A stretch of 15,494 bases of DNA from JBKPCD01 sp046727175 (lineage in GTDB: Bacteria > Acidobacteriota > Vicinamibacteria > Vicinamibacterales > 2-12-FULL-66-21), in the NCBI GenBank assembly GCA_046727175.1, contig JBKPCD010000171.1, positions 1 through 15,494 of the forward strand, given 5' to 3'. Numbering within the stretch: position 1 is the first letter of the stretch; every line of letters begins with the position of its first letter. Under the pieces are notes generated by a model that was not told where the DNA came from, searched no databases, and saw nothing but the letters and a program-made list of their open reading frames with translations. The position numbers and the translations under genes are program-made. Shown in pieces: positions 1 to 7,262 of this stretch.

Positions 1-258
1 ATCCAGGACATTGCGGCGCGCGACGAAACGGCCGTGCCGGACGTGGGAACGATGTACCGCGCGCTGGCGCGGATGGTCGAGAACCGGCTGATCCAGGCGA
101 CGGCCCGCCGGTCCGCACCCGACGCGGGCGATGAGCGACGCAATTACTACCGCATCACCGAGGCCGGCCTGCGCGTCGCGCGCGCCGAGGCGAGACGGCT
201 GGAAGCGCTGACGCGGGCGGCGCGCCTCGGCGGTCTGCTCACCAAGGACGCGAAATGA
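1..258 (+). CDS. PadR-family transcriptional regulator, C-terminal part (5' end outside window)
   Basis: The reading frame is open from base 1, so the gene starts upstream of the window; 85 codons and a TGA stop are visible. The visible part carries the second half of a PadR winged helix: a G-T-M-Y-R-A-L-x-R-M segment (codons at about 46-78) followed by E-N-R-L-I-Q, then an R-R-N-Y-Y-R-I-T-E-A-G wing strand, and a basic, Arg-rich helix to the end. This matches the short acidobacterial PadR type that is habitually encoded just before ADOP permeases (family knowledge). Such proteins bind DNA as dimers, usually as repressors of the adjacent gene. The stop codon overlaps the ATG of the next gene (ATGA, 255-258), so the two are translationally coupled. 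The ligand and operator are unknown. An internal GTG or ATG start is possible in principle, but the conserved fold needs the missing upstream part. Confidence 0.85.
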   Translation: MQDIAARDETAVPDVGTMYRALARMVENRLIQATARRSAPDAGDERRNYYRITEAGLRVARAEARRLEALTRAARLGGLLTKDAK

Positions 259-2933
259 GACGCGACCGCCTGCTGAACGCATCCGAGCGCTGGTTCAGGC
301 TTCTCGAGCGCTTGTATCCGCCGGACTTCCGCGACGAAATGGGCAGCGGGCTCGTCGAGGCCTACTGCGATCGCGCGCGCGAGGCGCTGAACCAGGGCGG
401 CATGAGACGGCTGGCCACCGTGTGGGTCCGGGCGCTCGTCGATTCGGTGCGGAACGGTCCGGGCGAGCGAGTGTCGCCTGCTGTGTCGTGGCGGCGAAGC
501 GGTAATTGGGGTCGCGACGTCGAGCTCGCGACGCGACGGCTGATGCGCGCGCCGATGTTCGTCGTCGCGACCGTGGGAACGTTGGCCGTCGGGCTCGGGT
601 TGTTCGCGGTCGTGTACACCGTCGTTCAGAAGATTCTGATCGAACCGATGCCGTACCGAGATCCCGGGGACCTTTATTACGTGTGGCGTGACTACGGACC
701 GATCTTCGATTTGAAGCGCGGCTGGCTGGGTGGCACCGATATCGCCGAGTTGCAGAAGGCCGGCGGCATTATCGAGAGCACCGTCGGTCTGCGACGTCAG
801 CTCACGACGTTTGCTGCACGGGAAGGCGGCGACGCGATGGAAATCGCGGCGATTATCACCTCCCCGAATCTCTTCGACCTGCTCGGCGTCCAACCCGCAC
901 TCGGCCGCGGGTTCGCGGCGAACGAGGTCGGTCCCAAACGACCGCCAGTGATCGTGCTGACGCACGAGCTGTGGAAGCGGCTCGGGGCGGACCCCGCGAT
1001 TCTGGGCACGCTGGTACGCCTGAACGGGACGCCGTATACGGTGATCGGCGTCATGCCGCCAACGTCCGCGTTCGTCCAGCACGCGAGCCTTGGATCACCT
1101 CAACGCGCCGACGCGTTCATCACGTTCGACATCAATCTTGCGGAGACGAATCCCAACGCCGGCTCCTATGCAGGCCTGACGCGTGCACGTCGCGGCGAGT
1201 CGGCACAGTCCGTCGCGAACGCCGTGGACGCTGTCGGCAGAACGGTCGACGCTCGCGACTTCCGCAGTCGCGGGCTGAAGCTGTATCCCGTCGGCCTCAA
1301 GCCAGATCTGGTCGCTCCTGTCCGTCCCGCGCTTCTCGTGCTCGGGTTTGCGGGCGTGCTCCTCGTGTTCGTCCTGATGGTGAACCTTGCGTCGGTATTG
1401 CTCGCGCGCGTCGCACAACGGGAGCACGAATTTGCCGTTTCACGTGCGCTTGGCGCCAACACTGCAGCCGTCGTGCGCGCGACGCTGTTCGAGGGCGGGC
1501 TCCTGGGTCTTTGTGGTGGAATCGCGGCTGCACTGGCAGCGATCTGGGGCACTCGTACGCTCATCGGCCTCGCGCCGCTGGACCTCCCGCGGCGGGAAGC
1601 GATTGCCGTCGACTGGCGCATCGCGGCCGTCATCATCGGGTTGGGTGTGCTGCTCGGTCTGATGGCGGCTGTTGCTCCTGCGATGTGGGCAGCCCGGAGC
1701 ACACTTGCCTCGCTGCTCGCGAGCAGCGCGGTACGTGGCGGCGGTGGCCACGGCCGCATGCGACGCGTCCTGGTCGTCGGGCAGGTCACCTTGTGCCTCG
1801 TGCTTCTCACTACGGGTGGGCTCGTCGTGCGAAGCTTCGAACGTCTTGTGCGCGCGGATCCTGGTTTCAAGGCTGAAGGGATTCTGGCTGTCCGTGTTCC
1901 CATTCCGCCGCAATTCGTTCCGCAAGCTCCGGACGTGCTAGCCCTTCAGGAGCGGATCGAGCAGGCGTTTGCGGCGATTCCTGGGGTCACCGGCGTAAGC
2001 GCGACCTCCTCAGTGCCGCTCACGGCCTCCGCAAACCAGAACACGATTGAAATCCCGGGTGCGCCTGGCAACACGGGTGATCGCGCCCGCGATTCACCGC
2101 TCGTGGACGTCATCGGCACCCGCGCGCAGTACGTGGAGGTGATGGGCATGCGCCTCAGAGCGGGCCGCACGTTCGAAACCGTCCGACACGAGGGTCTACG
2201 CGAGGCATTGATCGATACGCTCCTTGCGAGGCAATTCTTTCCGGCCGGGGATCCGCTGGGCGCGAAGATCCCGTACGGGCAGAAGGGCGCGCAGCCGCTC
2301 ACGGTCGTCGGTGTCGTCGAGCAGGCTCGCCTCTACGACGTCCATCAGGACGGCAGGCCTCAGCTCTACGTTCGCGCCGAAGATTGGGGATATCGCACGC
2401 TCAACTTCGTGCTGCGAACCGGACGCGATCCGCACGGTCTCGTCGCCGACGTGCGAAGCGTCGTCCGCAACATCGACGCGCGTCTTGCGCTGGCCGACGT
2501 GCGGACCATGGACGAAGTCGTCGCCAACGCACTTCGCCGGCAGCGCATCAGCGCGGTACTGATTTCCGGATTCGCGCTCGGTGCCTTGCTGCTCGCGGCG
2601 ATGGGCCTCTTCGGCGTGGTCTCCGGTTCCGTGACGCGTCGTCGTCACGAGCTTGCGGTGCGGCTCGCGGTCGGCGCGGATCACGGACGACTGCTGCGCC
2701 TTGTGGTCGCAGAAGGCGCTGCGCTCGTTGCGACCGGAGTGCTGATTGGTGCGCCCGGGATCTACGTCGCGGGCATGCTGGTGCGCGGAGTCCTGGTCGG
2801 CGTGTCCCCGCTGGATCCGTTTACGCTGGTCGCCGTAATCCTCGGCCTCGGGCTCGTCGCCATGATCGCCTGTTACCTGCCAGCGCGCCGTGTGTTGGCG
2901 ATCGACCCTGCGCAGTCGCTTCGTCAAGAGTGA
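255..2933 (+). CDS. ADOP-type ABC transporter permease (MacB/FtsX-like), with N-terminal prefix domain
   Basis: This 892-aa inner-membrane protein has the duplicated MacB/FtsX architecture. Residues 1-85 form a soluble prefix with the Y-P-P-x-F-R-D-E-M-G pattern seen in acidobacterial orphan permeases next to PadR genes. About eight membrane segments are visible, near residues 101-124, 358-382, 412-432, 456-479, 505-526, 766-790, 815-845 and 855-876. Periplasmic MacB-type domains lie at about 125-355 and 530-760. The cytoplasmic loops after TM2 (H-E-F-A-V-S-R-A-L-G-A, 391-401) and after TM6 (H-E-L-A-V-R-L-A-V-G-A, 798-808) are the FtsX coupling signatures that normally contact an ATPase. The ATG start is fixed by the 4-bp overlap with the PadR stop. 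No ATP-binding protein is encoded nearby, which is typical of the family. The substrate is unknown; a mechanotransmission or efflux role in the envelope is inference from MacB. Confidence 0.9.
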   Translation: MRRDRLLNASERWFRLLERLYPPDFRDEMGSGLVEAYCDRAREALNQGGMRRLATVWVRALVDSVRNGPGERVSPAVSWRRSGNWGRDVELATRRLMRAPMFVVATVGTLAVGLGLFAVVYTVVQKILIEPMPYRDPGDLYYVWRDYGPIFDLKRGWLGGTDIAELQKAGGIIESTVGLRRQLTTFAAREGGDAMEIAAIITSPNLFDLLGVQPALGRGFAANEVGPKRPPVIVLTHELWKRLGADPAILGTLVRLNGTPYTVIGVMPPTSAFVQHASLGSPQRADAFITFDINLAETNPNAGSYAGLTRARRGESAQSVANAVDAVGRTVDARDFRSRGLKLYPVGLKPDLVAPVRPALLVLGFAGVLLVFVLMVNLASVLLARVAQREHEFAVSRALGANTAAVVRATLFEGGLLGLCGGIAAALAAIWGTRTLIGLAPLDLPRREAIAVDWRIAAVIIGLGVLLGLMAAVAPAMWAARSTLASLLASSAVRGGGGHGRMRRVLVVGQVTLCLVLLTTGGLVVRSFERLVRADPGFKAEGILAVRVPIPPQFVPQAPDVLALQERIEQAFAAIPGVTGVSATSSVPLTASANQNTIEIPGAPGNTGDRARDSPLVDVIGTRAQYVEVMGMRLRAGRTFETVRHEGLREALIDTLLARQFFPAGDPLGAKIPYGQKGAQPLTVVGVVEQARLYDVHQDGRPQLYVRAEDWGYRTLNFVLRTGRDPHGLVADVRSVVRNIDARLALADVRTMDEVVANALRRQRISAVLISGFALGALLLAAMGLFGVVSGSVTRRRHELAVRLAVGADHGRLLRLVVAEGAALVATGVLIGAPGIYVAGMLVRGVLVGVSPLDPFTLVAVILGLGLVAMIACYLPARRVLAIDPAQSLRQE

Positions 2934-2976
2934 ATCGCTGACTAGAAGCGTTGAATCCCCGAATCCATCGCGATTC

Positions 2977-3004
2977 CTGATCAATGATCAGTGATTAGTG
3001 ATTG
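2977..3004. promoter_or_regulatory. Inverted repeat plus tandem heptamers upstream of second permease; candidate operator
   Basis: The 84-bp gap between the two permease genes holds a perfect dyad, CTGATCA-A-TGATCAG (2977-2991). Two near-identical heptamers, GTGATTA and GTGATTG (2991-2997 and 2998-3004), follow it directly. The block ends where the ribosome binding site of the next gene begins. The symmetry and position suit a regulator binding site. PadR is a candidate binder only because its gene is next door; the sequence is not the classical ATGT/ACAT PadR dyad. It could also be a fragment of a dispersed repeat. Confidence 0.35.
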
Positions 3005-3017
3005 AGGTTTTGATCCC

Positions 3018-5426
3018 GTGTGGCTCGATCATGCGTGGCGCGACCTGCGGCACGCAATTCGCGCGTTGAGCAGGACTCCGGGCTTCACAGCCGTGGCGGC
3101 GCTCACGCTTGCGCTTGGCATCGGTGCGAACAGCGCAATGTTCAGCATCGTGTACGGAATTCTGTTACGGCCGCTTCCGTACCAGGACACCAATCGTCTC
3201 GTGCTGATTCAGCGCGAGCAGGACCTCGCAGGCACGCATCGGCCGGTTCCCGCTCCATTCTTCGCGCAAGCCGAAATCGATGCCTGGCGGCAGCGGCTGC
3301 AATCGTTCGAGTCGACGGCGCTGTACTCGAGCGACGCCGCGGCCCTTGCCCTCGAAACCGGCACCGAGGTCCTGGACACGTCCGTCGTGTCGGCGGCGTT
3401 CTTTCCAACACTCGTGGGACCGATAATCGCGGGGCGGCCGCTCGGTCCCGCCGACGATCTTGCGCCTTCCGTCGTCATCAGCGAACGACTCTCGCAACGA
3501 CTGTTCGGCGGATCCGACAGTGCGGTCGGCCAGCCGATCACCCTTTCGTCGCGAACCTACACGGTCGTTGGTGTTGCCGACGCTCGGTTCCAGTTCCCAA
3601 GTGCCCGGACGGATGTCTGGATGCCTGCCGGTTACATGCGGCTGAACCCGCGATGCTGCAGTTTCAGAATGCTCGGCCGATTGAAAGCGAACGTCCCGAT
3701 TGCGCAGGCCGGCGCGGAGGCAGCCGCAGCGGCGAAGGCGTTGGCGGGATCGGCTCAGGGACGGCCTTCCGAGATGCGCGCGACCGTCATGAGCCTGCAC
3801 GACCAGCTCGTCGGTGCGGTCCGGCCGGCGCTGCTCATTCTGTTTGCGGCCGTAGGCCTGGTGCTTCTGGTCGCATGCGCGAACGTCGTGAACCTGCTCC
3901 TCGCGCGGCAAATGGCGAGAGCGCGCGAGCTGGCGATTCAGTGGGCATTGGGCGCTTCGCGCGGTCGACTCCTCGAGCAGTCGTTGATCGAGAGTGCTCT
4001 CATCGCGATCGGCGGGGCCGCGGCAGGCATTCTTCTCGCGATCGGGTGCGTCCGCGTGCTGAGAACGCTGAACCCGCCGGGAGTGCCGCGCCTGGATGCC
4101 ATCCGCGTGGATGTTCCCGTTCTGCTCTTCTCGCTCGCGCTGGCGGGAATCGTGGCAGTCGCAACCGGCTTGCTGCCCGCGCTCCAATCGACGAAAGCGG
4201 CGGACGGTCTGAAGGCTGGCGCGGTGAGCGTCACCACTTCGCAGAGTCGCCTCCGTGTTCGTCGTGCGCTTTGTGCGGCGGAGCTGGCGGTCTCCTTGGT
4301 GCTGCTCGTCGGTGCCAGCCTGCTCGGTCGCAGCCTGGTTCGACTGATGCACACCGATCTCGGCGTGACAAGCGATCACGTGGTCACGGCCTCGATGACT
4401 CTGGCGTTCGGAGGGCGACCAACGGACGCGCAGACACTGGAACGAGTGGAACGCGTGATCGAACGGATCCGGTCGCTGCCCGGCGTCCGCGCGGTCGGCG
4501 CCGGAACTGCATTGCCTCCGAATGCCAGCCGGTTGACGTTGACGCTGAGGAGGGCAGGCGAGGCGGTCGATTATCGCGCCGCGGGAGTCGCAGTAACGCC
4601 GGGATACTTCCAGGTGCTCGGCATGCGGCTCGTGCGTGGCCGACTGTTCACCGATGACGACGACATGAATCACCCGCCGGTCATGATCATGAGCGTCGAT
4701 ACGGCCAAGCGGTTTTTCGGCGACGGCGATCCGATCGGACGAACGATGTCTCTGCCGGTCATCCGCAACGGCAAGAGCGGCCGTGAAGACATGACGCTCG
4801 TCGGCACGATCGCAAACGTCAAGTACTCGGGACTCGATGCCGCGGCCGACGATGCCGTCTATCGTCCATTCAGGCAGCAACCGTGGGTGGCGCCGTATCT
4901 GGTTGCGCGGACGACGGGAGAGCCGGCGAGTCTGGTCCCGACGCTCAGACGCGAGATGGCAATCCTCGATCGCGGCATCGTCCTCGCAGATGTGAGGCCG
5001 CTCGACTCGATCATCTCGAACGCGGCGGCGCAGCCTCGTTTCAGAAGCGTGCTGCTCGGCTCGATTGCCGGCCTCGCGCTCGTGATGGCGATCGTTGGAC
5101 TCTACGGCGTGATCGCATACTCGGTGTCCCAGCGCACGCGCGAAATCGGCATTCGGATGGCACTTGGCGCACATCGCGACGACATCCTCGGGATGGTGTT
5201 ATGCGAGGGATTGGTCCTGGCGGGTTTCGGCATTCTCGGCGGACTTCTCGCCGCGTACGCCGCGACGCGCGTCTTGTCGGGTCTGCTCTACGGGGTTGCA
5301 GCCACCGACTCGGCGTCGTTCGGGTTCGCTGCTGCGGGTCTTCTCGTCGTCGCGCTCGTCGCAAGCTACGTTCCGGCGCGTCGCGCGATGAAGGTGGATC
5401 CACTGGTCGCGCTCCGCATAGAGTAG
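3018..5426 (+). CDS. ADOP-type ABC transporter permease (MacB/FtsX-like), no prefix domain
   Basis: This 802-aa paralogue of the preceding permease starts directly at the M-W-L-D-H-A-W-R-D-L-R-H-A-I-R amphipathic helix typical of prefix-less ADOP proteins. That supports the GTG start, which has a GAGG ribosome binding site at 3004-3007. Membrane segments are seen near residues 22-46, 269-296, 322-346, 366-388, 417-438, 676-702, 726-750 and 766-786. Periplasmic MacB-like domains lie at about 47-265 and 440-675. Both coupling loops are well kept: R-E-L-A-I-Q-W-A-L-G-A (303-313) and R-E-I-G-I-R-M-A-L-G-A (708-718). The latter is closer to the MacB consensus than the matching loop of the upstream gene. 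It is probably co-transcribed with the PadR and first ADOP genes and sits in the inner membrane. The cargo and partner ATPase are unknown. Confidence 0.9.
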   Translation: MWLDHAWRDLRHAIRALSRTPGFTAVAALTLALGIGANSAMFSIVYGILLRPLPYQDTNRLVLIQREQDLAGTHRPVPAPFFAQAEIDAWRQRLQSFESTALYSSDAAALALETGTEVLDTSVVSAAFFPTLVGPIIAGRPLGPADDLAPSVVISERLSQRLFGGSDSAVGQPITLSSRTYTVVGVADARFQFPSARTDVWMPAGYMRLNPRCCSFRMLGRLKANVPIAQAGAEAAAAAKALAGSAQGRPSEMRATVMSLHDQLVGAVRPALLILFAAVGLVLLVACANVVNLLLARQMARARELAIQWALGASRGRLLEQSLIESALIAIGGAAAGILLAIGCVRVLRTLNPPGVPRLDAIRVDVPVLLFSLALAGIVAVATGLLPALQSTKAADGLKAGAVSVTTSQSRLRVRRALCAAELAVSLVLLVGASLLGRSLVRLMHTDLGVTSDHVVTASMTLAFGGRPTDAQTLERVERVIERIRSLPGVRAVGAGTALPPNASRLTLTLRRAGEAVDYRAAGVAVTPGYFQVLGMRLVRGRLFTDDDDMNHPPVMIMSVDTAKRFFGDGDPIGRTMSLPVIRNGKSGREDMTLVGTIANVKYSGLDAAADDAVYRPFRQQPWVAPYLVARTTGEPASLVPTLRREMAILDRGIVLADVRPLDSIISNAAAQPRFRSVLLGSIAGLALVMAIVGLYGVIAYSVSQRTREIGIRMALGAHRDDILGMVLCEGLVLAGFGILGGLLAAYAATRVLSGLLYGVAATDSASFGFAAAGLLVVALVASYVPARRAMKVDPLVALRIE

Positions 5427-5482
5427 CGGCTCAATTTTGGTGTGATCTGACGAATGCGGACTAACGGGATTTCAAAGGAGGA

Positions 5483-6565
5483 ATGACGCACAGGCACAAC
5501 GTGATCGTGGCACTCGGTTTGATTGCGCTCGCACAAGGAGCCGGATCCGACAAGGCGGCTGTGATCGCGCTTCGTCAACAAGACGCCTAACCTCTACGGA
5601 TCCGAGTTCGCGTTCGACTCGACCGGCTTCGAATCGACAGGTGCCTTCGCGAAGTACGCGATGACCCGCGTGCAAAAACCCGGCGAGCCGGCTCCGGCGG
5701 ATCTGCCGTCGACTGATTTCCGTCGTCGAGTGACATACGACGCAGCGCTGAAGTTCACGAACTTCCAGCTGCTGCTGAACATGTCCGACCGCGGCTGGCT
5801 CGAGACGACGTATTACCAGCTCGGGACCGACTACCGCGGATCGACGACGTACCTTCTCAGCTACATGTCGCAGATGGGCGGCTGGTCGATCCTCGACTAC
5901 GGGCTCCACATCGCGAGGGATCCCACCGACTACCTGCGACTGGGCTTCGCGTCGTCTTTGAGCTCGTGGGCGCTCGTGAACTCGGGGACGGGCGAGAGCG
6001 GGTACGGTTACTGGTTCCCGAGCGGGAACAACGACGGCGGCTTCATGCCTGAACCATCGGGACGCGGATGGATCGGAAGCAGATGACGCGCGGTGCGTGG
6101 TACTACAGCGCGGAGGAGGACGTCGGCTACTGCGGAGCGCTCCGCACGCACGCCACCGTTGTGGCTCGCGATCCGATCTTCGGGGAGATCGCGTACGGCG
6201 GCCTCCTGACGCGTGATGGTCACAGTGTTCAGGTCATTCCCCGCGACGGCCTTCGCGTGCGGTTCCACGTCGTCGGCGACGATCAACGGTTGCACATGGT
6301 CCTCGATCACGACGGGTACGCCAAGGAACAGCCGATTGTCGTCGCCGACGATCTGTCCCGGGTCGAGTTCACGCTAGAGAATCGCAGCGGGAATGCGCAT
6401 CGAACCGCGCTCCACGTGACCGGACTGCCGGCGGGAGATTACAGCATCGCGATCGATGACCGCACGGTCACTACGACTCGAGGCTCGTCCGAAGGCGCAA
6501 CTATCTCGTTGCCGGTGGGAGCTGGTTCGACCGCGCGGGTCGCGATCGTGCGTGCAAGTCGGTGA
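5483..6565 (+). pseudogene. Broken secreted-protein gene, tentatively DUF5695-like (internal deletion plus frameshift)
   Basis: Three pieces in two frames read as one decayed gene. Piece one (5483-5590) starts at an ATG after a strong AAAGGAGG (5474-5481, though only 1 nt away) and encodes a short signal-peptide-like stretch, then hits TAA. Piece two is open from 5565, becomes recognisable at V-N-K-T-P-N-L-Y-G-S-E-F (from 5574), is rich in Tyr, Trp and Gly, and stops at 6086. Piece three (about 6065-6565, another frame) continues with R-K-Q-M-T-R-G-A-W-Y-Y and a beta-rich domain ending in a normal TGA. The switch between pieces two and three, near 6065, needs a single-base indel. From memory, the motifs resemble large (about 850-900 aa) secreted DUF5695 proteins of Bacteroidota and Acidobacteriota, so about 500 residues are missing after the signal peptide. 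The family name is tentative; the disruption is visible directly. No function is claimed. Confidence 0.6.
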
Positions 6566-6581
6566 CGAACACGTTCAGGAG

Positions 6582-6600
6582 ATGAGACTCTACGTCTCAT
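6582..6600. terminator. Short hairpin between convergent gene relics
   Basis: ATGAGAC (6582-6588) and GTCTCAT (6594-6600) form a perfect 7-bp stem with a 5-nt loop. It lies 16 bp after the stop of the secreted-protein relic and overlaps the last codons of the kinase relic on the other strand. There is no clear T tract on either side, so it could be a weak bidirectional terminator or a chance palindrome. Confidence 0.3.
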
Positions 6601-7139
6601 TTGTCGCTCAGCGTCGCGAGCCAGATATCTCCCTCGGTCCCCGTCTCCGTGTACGTAATCGAGCGGCCATCGCGGGAGACGCCGACACTGCGTCCGATTG
6701 CCTAGCCGCGTACTGAGATGAGTGACGCGCCGATTGGAAGCGCTCCTCTGGATTCTTCTCGAGGCAACGGCGAACCAGCTGTTCGAAGGCGAGGGGGACG
6801 GGGCCGCGTGTACCCGTGAGGGAGGCGCTCGCGCAGCGTTCCACCCTCGAGAAGCTCCATGACCACGTAGGCCGTGGTGCCGTCGACGGCGAAATCGTGA
6901 ATCGCGAGGATGTTCGGGTGCGACAGTGCGGCGACCGCTTTCGCCTCGCGCTCGAAGCGCGCGCGGGCATCGGGATCGACCGCGAGAGGTGCCGGCAGCA
7001 CCTTGATCGCGACGAGGCGATCGAGTGCCGTATGGCGCGCTCGATACACCTCTCCCATGCCGCCTGCGCCGAGGGGGCCGACGACGTCATAAGCGCCAAG
7101 GCGCTGGCCGGGCGTCAGCTGCATCATGCGATGACGCAT
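6597..7139 (-). pseudogene. Remnant of Ser/Thr protein kinase with TolB-type propeller tail; catalytic core deleted
   Basis: Read on the minus strand, 7139-6822 encodes a good kinase N-lobe. It has the Gly-rich loop G-A-G-G-M-G-E-V-Y (24-32), the V-A-I-K lysine (K46), the R-E-A alpha-C glutamate (about E65), H-P-N-I (74-77) and the hinge V-V-M-E-L-L-E-G. The coding then jumps, in the +1 frame, to F-E-Q-L-V-R-R-C-L-E-K-N-P-E-E-R-F-Q (about 6805-6725), which is the last helix region of a C-lobe. The HRD catalytic loop, DFG and APE segments between them are gone (roughly 150 residues by family comparison). Beyond a TAG at 6704-6702, in the first frame, G-V-S-R-D-G-R-S-I-T-Y-T to L-S-D-K-stop (6701-6597) is the closing strand of a TolB/WD40-like propeller, so most of that domain is also lost. 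The ATG at 7139 or the nearby second and third Met could have been the start. The product cannot phosphorylate. Confidence 0.85.
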
Positions 7140-7262
7140 TATCTGCGAAAGTCCGTTCGCTCCACCCCACTGGGGTTGTGTGTGTCCCGTTGCAACGTTT
7201 ATAAGGCCAGGAGAAAGGATTATCGCGGCCTACACGCACGAGAATTGGCGCACACGTAGGGT

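Noticed and set aside
971..1876. Long alternative plus-strand frames within the permease genes (also 3020-4657)
   Set aside because: They are arginine- and cysteine-rich shadow translations; the permease frame explains the region fully.
3165..5174. A 669-codon open frame on the minus strand inside the second permease gene
   Set aside because: Its translation is rich in Arg, His, Asp and Gln with no domain or membrane pattern. It is the shadow of a well-recognised gene on the other strand in high-GC DNA.
5483..5590. A separate 35-aa small protein with a strong ribosome binding site
   Set aside because: It looks like the signal peptide of the broken downstream gene, stops within unrelated sequence, and the 1-nt spacing to the ribosome binding site is too short. 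Kept as part of the pseudogene.
5542..5605. The CGGATCCGA pair as a target-site duplication of a lost mobile element
   Set aside because: Only 9 bp, itself nearly palindromic, and no element remnant lies between the copies. Mentioned as a possible deletion scar only.
7190..7262. A promoter for the propeller-hydrolase (TTGCAA with TTTATAAGG)
   Set aside because: The two candidate boxes are far too close together and no correctly spaced -10 box is present.
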